The notes below the pieces were generated by a model, which did no database searches, was not told the DNA's origin, and worked only from the letters and a program-made list of their open reading frames with translations. From Spirochaetaceae bacterium (GTDB lineage: Bacteria; Spirochaetota; Spirochaetia; Treponematales; Breznakiellaceae), in NCBI GenBank assembly GCA_031255315.1, contig JAIRSS010000224.1, forward strand, positions 1 through 15,836: a stretch of 15,836 nt of DNA. Reading direction: 5' to 3'. Shown piece after piece: positions 9,137 through 15,836 of this stretch. A program made the translations under genes and the position numbers. Within the stretch, counting starts at the first letter, position 1; each line of letters opens with the position of its first letter.

Positions 9137-9180
9137 GCGGAAAGCCGCAGCGCGGGTCAGCCCAGACCGCGGTTTGCCGC
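9137..9180. repeat. Two small GCGG/CCGC hairpins between rsmG and lysS
   Basis: GCGG-aaag-CCGC (9137-9148) and GCGG-tttg-CCGC (9169-9180) are four-pair tetraloop hairpins 20 bases apart in the 117-base gap upstream of lysS. They could pause or process the transcript. Such short GC stems arise easily by chance in this composition. Confidence 0.25.
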
Positions 9181-9195
9181 TTCCACGGGCCCCGG

Positions 9196-9897
9196 CTATA
9201 TGTCTGCCGTTATCTTGACCAGGTGCCGTTCCTCGTTCAGAAACGGCGCGGGATAGGGAACGGCTTCCCACGTTCCGGCCGGCGCTCCCGCCGCCTTCAT
9301 CTCCGCTTCAATGAGCTCCCGGCGGCCCTTATAGGCCGCAAGCCTGCCCCCATCCCTGAGCAGCCGGAGGAGTCCCTTCACTACGGGCTTTTCCAGGGGC
9401 CGGAAGGCCCGGAACACCACAAGATCAAACCGTTCAGGCGGCGCTTGTTCCATCATGCCCTCTTCAACCGCCGCGTTCTCCAGCGCCAGAACCGCCAGGG
9501 CGTTCCGCAAAAACCCCGCCCGCCGGCCCATACGTTCAATCAGGGTAAACCGGGCTTCCGGCAGGGCTATGGCCAGGGGTATGCCCGGCAGCCCCGCCCC
9601 GGAACCTACGTCGGCAATACGGGGCGGCCCCGCGGGGCCTGGGGCTGTTCCGGCGTTCTGGTCCAGGAGCCGGACCAGGCATCCCGCCGGGGCGAGGGAG
9701 TCCAGAATGTGCCGGATCACGAGTTCGCGCCGGTCTTTTGCCCCTACCAGACTGTATAGGGGGTTAAAACGCTCAATTTCTTCAATATAACTCGTAAGGA
9801 GGGCGGCAACCCGGTCGAACCGGCCTTCCAGCAGGCGGGCCGCGTCAGAGTCCTGCCGCGCTACGGCTTCAAGACCCGCTGATAAAAGCCGGATCAT
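9196..9897 (-). CDS. rsmG: 16S rRNA (guanine-527-N7) methyltransferase RsmG
   Basis: RsmG (GidB) methylates G527 of 16S rRNA using S-adenosylmethionine. The 233-residue length fits the family (207 in E. coli, about 239 in Bacillus). The N-terminal helix region carries the family pattern FNPLYSLVGAKDRRELVIRHILDSL. The SAM-binding loop is DVGSGAGLPGIP at 96-107, then an acidic beta-2 end in FTLIERMGRRAGFLRN, and RAFRPLEK near 163-170. A Lys-Gly pair in AYKGRRELI follows, as in homologues (E. coli ALKG). ATG 9897 has an AGGA at 9905-9908 with seven bases of spacing. It lies 84 bases after the full-length trkH on the same strand. In many bacteria rsmG lies near mnmG or parAB, which is not the case here. 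Confidence 0.95.
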   Translation of the reverse strand: MIRLLSAGLEAVARQDSDAARLLEGRFDRVAALLTSYIEEIERFNPLYSLVGAKDRRELVIRHILDSLAPAGCLVRLLDQNAGTAPGPAGPPRIADVGSGAGLPGIPLAIALPEARFTLIERMGRRAGFLRNALAVLALENAAVEEGMMEQAPPERFDLVVFRAFRPLEKPVVKGLLRLLRDGGRLAAYKGRRELIEAEMKAAGAPAGTWEAVPYPAPFLNEERHLVKITADI

Positions 9898-9904
9898 GGG
9901 CGGG

Positions 9905-9908
9905 TCCT
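9905..9908 (-). promoter_or_regulatory. Ribosome binding site of rsmG
   Basis: AGGA on the minus strand, seven bases before ATG 9897; it fixes the rsmG start. Confidence 0.6.
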
Positions 9909-9981
9909 ATCCCGGACGCCGTCAGGATTAAAAATTGGTTTCTTCATTTTGACTTCTACCTGTTGGTTTCATTATTGGTTC

Positions 9982-11442
9982 CTACCGGTTCCAGTATGCC
10001 GGCGTAAACAGCACCAATACAGTCCACAGTTCCAGCCGTCCGGCTATCATCACAAAGGAGTAGAGCCATTTGACGTGATCCGGGAAACCGCCGTAAGTGC
10101 GGCCCGGGCCTATAGCGCCGAAGCCGACGCCGATATTCCCGGTTATTGAGATCGCGGCGCTAAAGGATGAAAAGACATCCGTACCCGAAGCGGCGGTGAT
10201 AAGGGCGGCCGCTAAAACTACCAGGGCGTACAAGAACACAAATCCCGCGGTTCCGTACACAACATCCTTCCTTCCCACCCGTTTGTTGATCTGAATACTG
10301 AACACCCCGCTGGGAACCCTGGCCCGCCGTATCTCGTTGCTCATCTGTTTCCACAACACTACATGGCGGATCACCTTTACGCCCCCCGCAGTGGACCCCG
10401 AACAGCCCCCGATGAGCATGAGGCTGAAGATGGTCATCCGGGCGATGCCCGGCCAGGTTTCATAGTTCGTGATGTTCGCGCCGGAGGTGGAAAGAATTGA
10501 CGCGGTTTGATAGGCGGCGTGGCGCAGCGCCGCGGGCAGGGAGCCGTACACCGGCAGGAGCGAGACGGTGATGATCCCCGCCGCCGCAAAAAAAATAAGC
10601 AGGTATACCCGGGCTTCCGTGTTATCCCGTATATCCTGAAATTTTCCTTGCAGGGCGTAGTAGTAGAGGTTGAAATTGAGCCCTACGAGAAGCATGAACA
10701 CAGTGGAAACGCCGTCTATGAACGGCGAATCAAAATACGCGAGGCCCAGGTTCCTGCTGACGCCGCCTGACGCAACGGTCGTGAGGCTGTGGCACACGGC
10801 GTCGAACCAGGTCATGCCCCCCAGCAGGTAGAGGACGCAGAGGATCAGCGTGAGTACGCTGTACGACAGCCAGAGCAGTTTGGCGGTTACGGCAATCTTG
10901 GGGGTTATTTTTTCCTTCTCCGGCCCTGACGCTTCGGCCTTGATAAGCTGGAAGCCTCCGATTCCCAAAAGCGGCATAAGCGCCACCGAGATGAGTACGA
11001 TCCCCATGCCGCCGAACCAGTTGGCGCAGCTTCGCCAAAGAAGCAGCGACCGGGGCAGGACCTCTACATCCGCGATGACGGTTCCCCCGGTAGTGGCGAA
11101 GGCGCTGACGCTTTCAAAAAGAGCGTCGGTAAAATTCAGGCCCGCCGGGGAAAGGTAAAAGGGAACGGCGCCAAGAAAACTTGCCAGGACCCAGGTAACA
11201 AAGACCAGGAGAAACCCGTCCCCCCCGTTAAGGTTCATCTTTTTATTCCGCAGGGAACCAAAACTCGGCAGGGCAAGGGCGGCGGCGGTTAGCATGGGGA
11301 GCGCAAACGCGGGGATCATGGCGGTTTCCCCGGCGGCTGCGGCCATGATCAGCGCCGGAACCATGCTTGCCGCGATGATCCCCAGAAGGGAAAGGACTAC
11401 CCGGAGGAGGATAGACTGTTTTTTGAAGCGTCCGCGCAGCAC
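9982..11442 (-). CDS. trkH: TrkH-type potassium transporter, full length
   Basis: This is a membrane subunit of a Trk/Ktr potassium uptake system. From GTG 11442 it has 486 residues, the normal TrkH size. Two N-terminal helices (domain D0) come first, then four membrane-pore-membrane repeats. The four pore loops read ATTGG, ASGGVS, STSGAN and TGNIGVG, each keeping the filter glycine. Conserved GGCSGSTAGGVKVIR and the C-terminal GRLELWTVLVLFTP are present. GTG 11442 is preferred: AGGA (11451-11454) lies eight bases upstream and the start falls 14 bases after the stop of the preceding trkH. ATG 11496 would add 18 residues encoded inside the other gene in another frame, with no good ribosome binding site. 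The paralogue upstream shares the same signatures but lacks D0. Confidence 0.9.
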   Translation of the reverse strand: MLRGRFKKQSILLRVVLSLLGIIAASMVPALIMAAAAGETAMIPAFALPMLTAAALALPSFGSLRNKKMNLNGGDGFLLVFVTWVLASFLGAVPFYLSPAGLNFTDALFESVSAFATTGGTVIADVEVLPRSLLLWRSCANWFGGMGIVLISVALMPLLGIGGFQLIKAEASGPEKEKITPKIAVTAKLLWLSYSVLTLILCVLYLLGGMTWFDAVCHSLTTVASGGVSRNLGLAYFDSPFIDGVSTVFMLLVGLNFNLYYYALQGKFQDIRDNTEARVYLLIFFAAAGIITVSLLPVYGSLPAALRHAAYQTASILSTSGANITNYETWPGIARMTIFSLMLIGGCSGSTAGGVKVIRHVVLWKQMSNEIRRARVPSGVFSIQINKRVGRKDVVYGTAGFVFLYALVVLAAALITAASGTDVFSSFSAAISITGNIGVGFGAIGPGRTYGGFPDHVKWLYSFVMIAGRLELWTVLVLFTPAYWNR

Positions 11443-11450
11443 CGGTTGCG

Positions 11451-11454
11451 TCCT
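11451..11454 (-). promoter_or_regulatory. Ribosome binding site deciding the downstream trkH start
   Basis: AGGA on the minus strand, eight bases before GTG 11442 and partly beyond the stop of the upstream trkH (11457-11459). It supports GTG 11442 over ATG 11496. Confidence 0.5.
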
Positions 11455-11456
11455 GG

Positions 11457-12707
11457 TTAGTTCCGCCGAGGGGTAAAGAACCCTAAAACGGTCCATAACT
11501 CAAGCCGTCCCAGAAGCATGATCACGGAAAGGCCCCATTTTACATAGCCGGGGAATTCCGGCGGCGATGAAAACGGCCCCAGGGCCCCCAGTCCCAGCCC
11601 GGTGTTCCCCAGCGTAACGAGGGAAGCGGTAAGGGATGTAAATACATCTTCCCCCGCGCTGCTCACCAGGAAGGCGCCGCAAAGGAGGAGCAGAAAATAG
11701 GAGAACACGAACGCCGCAGTCCGGTGAACCAGGTCTTTGCCGCCGGAACTCCCGTTTATCCGCAGGGCGAAAACCCCGCCGGGGTGGACGAGCTTCTTTA
11801 CTTCGATTCCCGTTTGCTTCCACAGGATCGCCTGGCGGATCACCTTTACGCCCCCGGCGGCGGAACCTGTGCAGCCGCCTATGAACAGGGCGAAGAACAG
11901 CGCTCCCTGGGCCGGGGGCGGCCAGGAGGCGTAGTCCGTGCAGAAAAGGCCGGTTGTGGAAAGAATGGAACCAGCGTGGAAAACGGCAAACCGCAGGGCT
12001 TCTTCCGCCGACGAGCTTTGGGGGAGAATCGAAAAGAAAATGATCAGCCCGGCGGTAAGGATGACCGCGCCGTAGGCCCTGGCCTCACTGCTGCGCCCCG
12101 CCTCACGGAGCCCGCTCTGAGGAAGCCGCGCAATGAGGGTAAGATTACACCCCGCAAGGATCATGAACGCCGCGCACGTCCATTCAATAGCCGTCGATTG
12201 GTAAAAAGCGACGCCGGCGTTTCGGGAAGAAAAGCCGCCGGTGGACAGGATTGATAAGGCGTGGACCCAGGCGTCAAACCAATTCATGCCGAACACGCGG
12301 AGGAGCAGCGCCAGCGCGGCGGTAAGGGCGAGGTACAGGGCCGCGGGCGTCCGGGCGGTTTTGGCGATTCGGAAGACGGGTTTGCCCGCTTCATAACCGG
12401 CGGCTTCAGTTGCGGGGAACGGGGATCCCCCCGCGCCGAAGAGGGGGAACACCGCCCCGCTCAGGGCCACAACCGCCGCGCCCCCCAGCCAGCAGGTTGC
12501 GGCCCGCCACAGGATCAGCGGCTTGGGGAGCAGCTCAAGGTCCGCAACCGCCGATAGCCCGGTTGTGGTAAAGCCGGAAACGCTTTCGAACACCGCGTCG
12601 GTAAAATCCGGGATGCCCCCGGATAGAAAATACGGCAGCGCCCCCAGGAGACAGGCGGCGGCCCAGACAAAAAACCCCAGGGATTTTCCGGATACGGAGA
12701 ACTTCAT
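11457..12707 (-). CDS. Short TrkH/KtrB-like potassium transporter lacking domain D0
   Basis: The protein is a 416-residue paralogue of the next gene. It opens directly with the first helix of repeat 1 (GFFVWAAACLLGALPYFL), so the two N-terminal D0 helices of TrkH are absent. This leaves the eight-helix layout typical of KtrB. Pore loops are TTTGL (47-51), STGGF (155-159), STTGL (250-254) and GNTGLG (367-372), all with the filter glycine. GGCTGSAAGGVKVIR (277-291) and the C-terminal GRLELWTVLGFFTP are conserved. The start is firm: GGAG at 12715-12718 lies seven bases before ATG 12707, and that ATG overlaps the trkA stop (ATGA). No homologous extension is visible upstream in any frame. It is translationally coupled to trkA and followed after 14 bases by the full-length trkH. 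Confidence 0.88.
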   Translation of the reverse strand: MKFSVSGKSLGFFVWAAACLLGALPYFLSGGIPDFTDAVFESVSGFTTTGLSAVADLELLPKPLILWRAATCWLGGAAVVALSGAVFPLFGAGGSPFPATEAAGYEAGKPVFRIAKTARTPAALYLALTAALALLLRVFGMNWFDAWVHALSILSTGGFSSRNAGVAFYQSTAIEWTCAAFMILAGCNLTLIARLPQSGLREAGRSSEARAYGAVILTAGLIIFFSILPQSSSAEEALRFAVFHAGSILSTTGLFCTDYASWPPPAQGALFFALFIGGCTGSAAGGVKVIRQAILWKQTGIEVKKLVHPGGVFALRINGSSGGKDLVHRTAAFVFSYFLLLLCGAFLVSSAGEDVFTSLTASLVTLGNTGLGLGALGPFSSPPEFPGYVKWGLSVIMLLGRLELWTVLGFFTPRRN

Positions 12708-14110
12708 TCGGCCGCTCCGAAATACCGTTCGATTTCCCCCCGGCTTCCGGTTTTGGCGATAAGGACCAGGCTGTCCCCTGCTTTGAACACATAATCGCCT
12801 GTGGGGATAAAAGAATCGCCCCCCCGGTTCACCAGCATAAGGAGCCCGCCGGCGGACAGCCTGAAGGCGGAAATAGGCGCGTCCGCTACCGGCGCGTCTT
12901 TGCGGATTTCAACCTGCATGACGTCAACGCCGCCGTCACCAAGACGGCGCACCTCTTTTACGCCGCCGCCCATAAGGCGCGAGAGAATCGAATCGACAAT
13001 CACCGTCTTCATGGGGATAACCACGTCCACCCCCAGCCGCCGGGCAATGGCCGCATAGCCCGGTCCGGTTACCATAGCGACCGCCCGGTCCACGCCGCGG
13101 GACTTGAGGTACACCGCAGTAATGATGTTCAGTTCCTGCTTGTCCGTGGTGGTGACGATAAGATCGAGCTTGTCCAACTGTTCTTCCGTTGTAAAACTCT
13201 CTTCTGAAATATCATCGTTGAGGATCAGGGCTTCCGGGAACCGGGCGGCCAATTCTTTGCAGAGATGATAGTCCCGTTCAATAATGACCACCCGGAAGTT
13301 CCGCTTGAAGACAAGCGTCTTGAAGAAGGAAAAGAGCGAAGGCTTGGAACGCCCGGCCTTCGTCAAAAGCCCCTCGGCAATCAGGCTGCCCAGCCGTCCG
13401 CCGCCGGCAATGCCGATGTTCCGCAGCGGCTGTTCGGTCCTGCCGGCAAGCCCGAATATCCGGCCCAACTCCTTCTCCCGCGCCAGAATGTGAATCCGGT
13501 CCCCCCGGGCCAGCACCGTAGCCCCGCTGGGCAGGATAATTCCCCCCGGACGTTCCACCAGGGTTATCAGGCTTTCCCCCGGCGCCGCTTTCCGGTAATC
13601 CTTGACGACGAGGCCGTCAAAGACGCTGCCCGGCGTAATCGTAACCGACCCCAGTTGATAGGGCGTACCCGCAAAGGCGAGGATGTCCCCCCGCGCGCCG
13701 TGTTCAATGGCGTTCAGCGCCGCTTCCGAAGCCTCCACGTCAGGATGAACAAAATGATCGATTCCCAGAACGCGCCCGCTGGTTTTATTCAGCCGCGCAT
13801 AGTCGTCATTCCGTACCCGGGCTATCTTGAGGAGCTTGGGATTCCGCGAGGCGGCAAGGCCGCAGATGATCATGTTTACCTCGTCGGACCCGGTAACGCA
13901 GACCAGGGCGTCCGCTTTAGCTATTCCCGCCTTTTCCAGAACCCGAAGGCTGTTCCCCTCGTCGTGAAGCACCAGGCAGTCCAGCCGGTTAGACGCATAC
14001 CGCCCCCGCTCTTCGTTGGATTCTATCAGAGAAACATTGTGCTTTTCCTGTATCAGGTACTGCGCCAGTTGAAGCCCCACCAAACCGGCCCCGACAATAA
14101 CTATCCGCAT
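12704..14110 (-). CDS. trkA: Trk potassium uptake regulator TrkA (two RCK modules)
   Basis: TrkA is the cytosolic nucleotide-binding ring that gates TrkH. The 468 residues (458 in E. coli) hold two RCK units. RCK_N1 starts MRIVIVGAGLVG with the NAD-loop glycines at 7, 9 and 12 and an acidic residue E30 ending beta-2. TrkA_C1 lies near 150-215 (the GSVFDGLVVKDY region). RCK_N2 has GGGRLG at 236-241, and TrkA_C2 is at the end. Between helix and strand of RCK_N2 there is an insert of about 20 residues (251-270, basic and aromatic) before VVIIERD. The start overlaps the aroA stop by ten bases, and the stop overlaps the short trkH by four. No strong ribosome binding site is visible, so coupling to aroA translation is likely. 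Confidence 0.95.
   Translation of the reverse strand: MRIVIVGAGLVGLQLAQYLIQEKHNVSLIESNEERGRYASNRLDCLVLHDEGNSLRVLEKAGIAKADALVCVTGSDEVNMIICGLAASRNPKLLKIARVRNDDYARLNKTSGRVLGIDHFVHPDVEASEAALNAIEHGARGDILAFAGTPYQLGSVTITPGSVFDGLVVKDYRKAAPGESLITLVERPGGIILPSGATVLARGDRIHILAREKELGRIFGLAGRTEQPLRNIGIAGGGRLGSLIAEGLLTKAGRSKPSLFSFFKTLVFKRNFRVVIIERDYHLCKELAARFPEALILNDDISEESFTTEEQLDKLDLIVTTTDKQELNIITAVYLKSRGVDRAVAMVTGPGYAAIARRLGVDVVIPMKTVIVDSILSRLMGGGVKEVRRLGDGGVDVMQVEIRKDAPVADAPISAFRLSAGGLLMLVNRGGDSFIPTGDYVFKAGDSLVLIAKTGSRGEIERYFGAAE
12715..12718 (-). promoter_or_regulatory. Ribosome binding site of the short trkH
   Basis: GGAG on the minus strand, within the end of trkA, seven bases before ATG 12707. It shows that the short N-terminus is the intended start and not a missed upstream one. 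Confidence 0.6.
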
Positions 14111-15453
14111 AGTTCCGCGCCCAACAGTTCAGGAAAGGCCGGGTAGGTAACCGCCGCGCTTTCCGCCCCGGCGATCTCCACCGGCCCTGACGCGCCCAGC
14201 GCCGCAACCGCCAGGGCCATCACCACCCGGTGATCCCCATGACCGTCCACCGCGCCGCCGTGCAGAGCGCCCCCCCGGATGATCAACCCGTCGGGCAGTT
14301 CCCGGACTGCCGCCCCAAGTTTCCCCAGTTCCGCCGCCATCACCGCGATACGGTCCGTCTCCTTGATCCGGGCGTGGGCCGCGTTGGCCAGGACGGTCTC
14401 CCCCCGGGCGCAGGCCCCCAATACCGCCGCCGCGGGGAGCAGATCCGGCGTAGCGTTTAAGTCAAAGGCCCCCCCGTTAAGCCGCCCCTTCCGGGCAACC
14501 GTAAGCCGCCATTCGCCCCCGCGCCGTTCCCAGGCCGTGTTGCAGCCCATAGCGGAAAGAATATCGAAAATCGCCTTATCCCCCTGCGGATCATCGGGAT
14601 CAAGCCCCAGGAGCGTTACAGCCTCTCCCGCCCCGTCCGCCGGCAAACCGCCAACGGCGGCGGCGCAGCCCGGAAAAGCGGCGGAAGAAAAATCCCCTGG
14701 CACCGGGCCGTTCACCGGCGTATAGGAAGCGCCCCCCGGGATACGGAAGAACGAATAATCCGCCGCCCCCTCCCAGGGGATTCCCTGAGCCGCAAGGTAC
14801 GAGAGGGTCAAATCGATGTAGGGCTTCTCGTTGAGGAGGGGAACCTCAATTTCAGTTACCGTTCCCGCCGGGGCTAACGGGGCGGCCAAAAGCAGGGCCG
14901 AAAGGTATTGGCTGGTTGGGCAGGAAAGGCTCACCCGGCCCCCCTTCCAGGGCCCCTGAACGGTGATGGGAACGCAGCCGCCGAAAGCGGAATGGACGGT
15001 TATCCCCAGCCCCCGGAGCGCCTCCAGTAAGGGCCCCGCCCCCCGGCGGGCAATCTGTTCGTCCCCGGTAAAAACCGTCCGCCCCGTTCCCAGGGCGGCG
15101 GCGGCCATAGCCAGAAACAAGGTGGTCCCGGAGTTCCCCACATCCAGGGGGGCTGCGGGGGCCCGCAAGCCCGCCCGTCCTGCGCCCCGCACGGTCCACC
15201 GGACCAGCCGTTTTCCCGTTTCATCCGGCGGGTTCGGGCAGGAGGGATCGTCCGCATAGCGTCCGGTTATGTCCGCTCCCAGGCTCCGGCACACAGACGT
15301 GCAGGAACGGGCGTCCAGGGAATCCAGGGGATACATGATTTCTGAAACTCCCTCACCCAGGGCCGCAATGAGCAGCCGCCTGATAGTATGGGATTTTGAA
15401 GCCGGAACCCGTACGGTCCCGAAAAACCGGCGGGGGGTGATACGAATACGCAT
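14101..15453 (-). CDS. aroA: 3-phosphoshikimate 1-carboxyvinyltransferase (EPSP synthase)
   Basis: The enzyme joins shikimate-3-phosphate and phosphoenolpyruvate in aromatic amino-acid synthesis. The 450-residue protein keeps most family landmarks: SKSHTIR at 19-25, GNSGTT at 106-111, TSQYLSALLLAAPLA, TPDLLP with the catalytic Asp, KETDRIA and GDHRVVMALAVAAL. Two PEP-site positions differ. F113 stands where GNSGTTMR-type motifs have Arg (E. coli R124), and V435 stands where many members have Lys in the AKTFP motif (E. coli K411). Length is slightly above usual, with an insert around 66-100 rich in Pro, Gly and Arg. ATG 15453 is the first gene of the minus-strand block. A weak minus-10-like TATACT lies at 15475-15470 but would leave a very short leader. 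It overlaps trkA by ten bases. Confidence 0.92.
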   Translation of the reverse strand: MRIRITPRRFFGTVRVPASKSHTIRRLLIAALGEGVSEIMYPLDSLDARSCTSVCRSLGADITGRYADDPSCPNPPDETGKRLVRWTVRGAGRAGLRAPAAPLDVGNSGTTLFLAMAAAALGTGRTVFTGDEQIARRGAGPLLEALRGLGITVHSAFGGCVPITVQGPWKGGRVSLSCPTSQYLSALLLAAPLAPAGTVTEIEVPLLNEKPYIDLTLSYLAAQGIPWEGAADYSFFRIPGGASYTPVNGPVPGDFSSAAFPGCAAAVGGLPADGAGEAVTLLGLDPDDPQGDKAIFDILSAMGCNTAWERRGGEWRLTVARKGRLNGGAFDLNATPDLLPAAAVLGACARGETVLANAAHARIKETDRIAVMAAELGKLGAAVRELPDGLIIRGGALHGGAVDGHGDHRVVMALAVAALGASGPVEIAGAESAAVTYPAFPELLGAELCG

Positions 15454-15519
15454 AATACTACCAGTTTGCAGTATATCCGGTTACGGACGGTTTATAACAG
15501 ATGCGGCGGGGGCGAGGGG

Positions 15520-15569
15520 GCGCTTTTTTACCCCCGGCGGACCTCCGTTCCACGTGGCGGTAAAAGCGC
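15520..15569. repeat. Imperfect inverted repeat between aroA and transposase remnant
   Basis: GCGCTTTTTTACC (15520-15532) matches the inverse complement of GGTAAAAGCGC (15559-15569) except for two extra T. The 26-base spacer contains the palindrome CACGTG (15551-15556). It lies just before the transposase start and could be an insertion-sequence end, a terminator or an operator for aroA. Confidence 0.4.
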
Positions 15570-15574
15570 AACGG

Positions 15575-15836
15575 ATGAGTAACAGCGACCGTTCGCGCTT
15601 CACCGGCAGCGAATACGCGGCTGGTTGTCTTTTCGGAATATCCGCGGGTAGGTCCACGTAAAATCCTCATACGAGTATGTCAGGGATTTTTTTCCGGGAC
15701 GATTTCCCCGGTTGCCTGGTTATCAGGCGTTTGATCCCCGCATATATCTGGAAGCCGGAGGATTTCCAAATCTGGTCAAGCGGTATGAAGAACTGCGAGC
15801 CAGAGCCCAATGGCGTATGATGCTGCATGGAACTCA
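15575..15836 (+). pseudogene. DDE transposase N-terminal part, frameshifted (IS4/IS982-like), partial
   Basis: From ATG 15575 the frame encodes MSNSDRSRFTGSEYAAGCLF and continues to GISAGRST, then stops at TAA 15659-15661. The overlapping frame starting at GTA 15658 continues the same protein: VKSSYEYVRDFF, then FPRLPGYQAF, and stays open to the window edge. Joined, the text follows the start of IS4/IS982-type DDE transposases, which have a 'GRSTVK-IYEYVRDFFP-WFP-LPSYQAF' segment. Loss of one G at about 15658 (ACG-GTA read as ACGTA) explains the break. The catalytic core lies beyond the window. Family assignment is from memory of the motif. A programmed frameshift seems unlikely because there is no slippery run of the usual type. 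Confidence 0.5.

Noticed and set aside
8806..9759. Long plus-strand open frame (317 codons) opposite lysS and rsmG
   Set aside because: It lies antisense to two genes with clear family motifs, reads as Arg/Pro-rich low-quality protein and crosses the rsmG-lysS gap; a shadow of GC-rich codon use.
11443..11496. ATG 11496 as the start of the full-length trkH
   Set aside because: It would overlap the upstream trkH by 40 bases and add non-conserved residues; GTG 11442 has AGGA at good spacing. Not excluded.
13265..14146. Plus-strand open frame of 293 codons opposite trkA
   Set aside because: Antisense shadow of trkA; composition is Arg/Pro/Gly-rich and no domain is seen.
15470..15497. TATACT and TTATAA as minus-10 boxes for the aroA operon
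   Set aside because: No acceptable minus-35 element at 16-18 bases, and TATACT would leave a leader of about ten bases.
1..15836. CRISPR array, tRNA or rRNA genes
   Set aside because: I saw no regularly spaced direct repeats and no cloverleaf or rRNA-like sequence in the intergenic stretches.

Overview
The window looks like a chromosomal segment from a GC-rich spirochaete of the Treponema lineage. The main clue is a uvrA gene overlapping an LptD-like outer-membrane protein gene. From memory, the same pair occurs in Treponema pallidum (TP0514-TP0515). Genus and species cannot be fixed from the sequence alone, and gene-level calls rest on motifs I can read directly.

Layout. Positions 1-102 hold the 3' end of an IS630-type transposase. 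Positions 103-952 contain no convincing intact gene. They hold insertion-sequence debris, a CACGAAG-type purine-rich repeat, two adjacent perfect hairpins and a hairpin that buries the uvrA ribosome binding site. A plus-strand pair follows: uvrA (excinuclease subunit A) and, overlapping it by four bases, a 1162-residue LptD/OstA-like protein. After a 180-base convergent intergenic region, everything to position 15453 is on the minus strand. In transcription order these genes are aroA, trkA, a short trkH, a full-length trkH, rsmG and lysS. The first four overlap or are spaced by at most 14 bases, so they form a tight operon. rsmG and lysS follow after gaps of 84 and 117 bases. The right edge (about 15575-15836) is the start of a DDE transposase broken by a one-base frameshift.

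How the genes fit together. trkA and two trkH genes would encode a potassium uptake system with one cytosolic nucleotide-binding regulator and two different membrane subunits. aroA belongs to the shikimate pathway. rsmG (16S rRNA methylation) and lysS (lysyl-tRNA charging) serve translation. uvrA serves nucleotide excision repair. The LptD-like protein is an outer-membrane barrel that probably exports a lipid or glycolipid.

The points most worth a second look are: the tandem TrkH pair, in which one copy starts exactly where the KtrB-like core begins and lacks the two N-terminal helices; an AroA that lacks the arginine and lysine expected in the PEP site; a class II lysyl-tRNA synthetase where treponemes are reported to use class I; a SAP-like helix pair and a single cysteine in the LptD-like protein; and insertion-sequence remnants at both ends.
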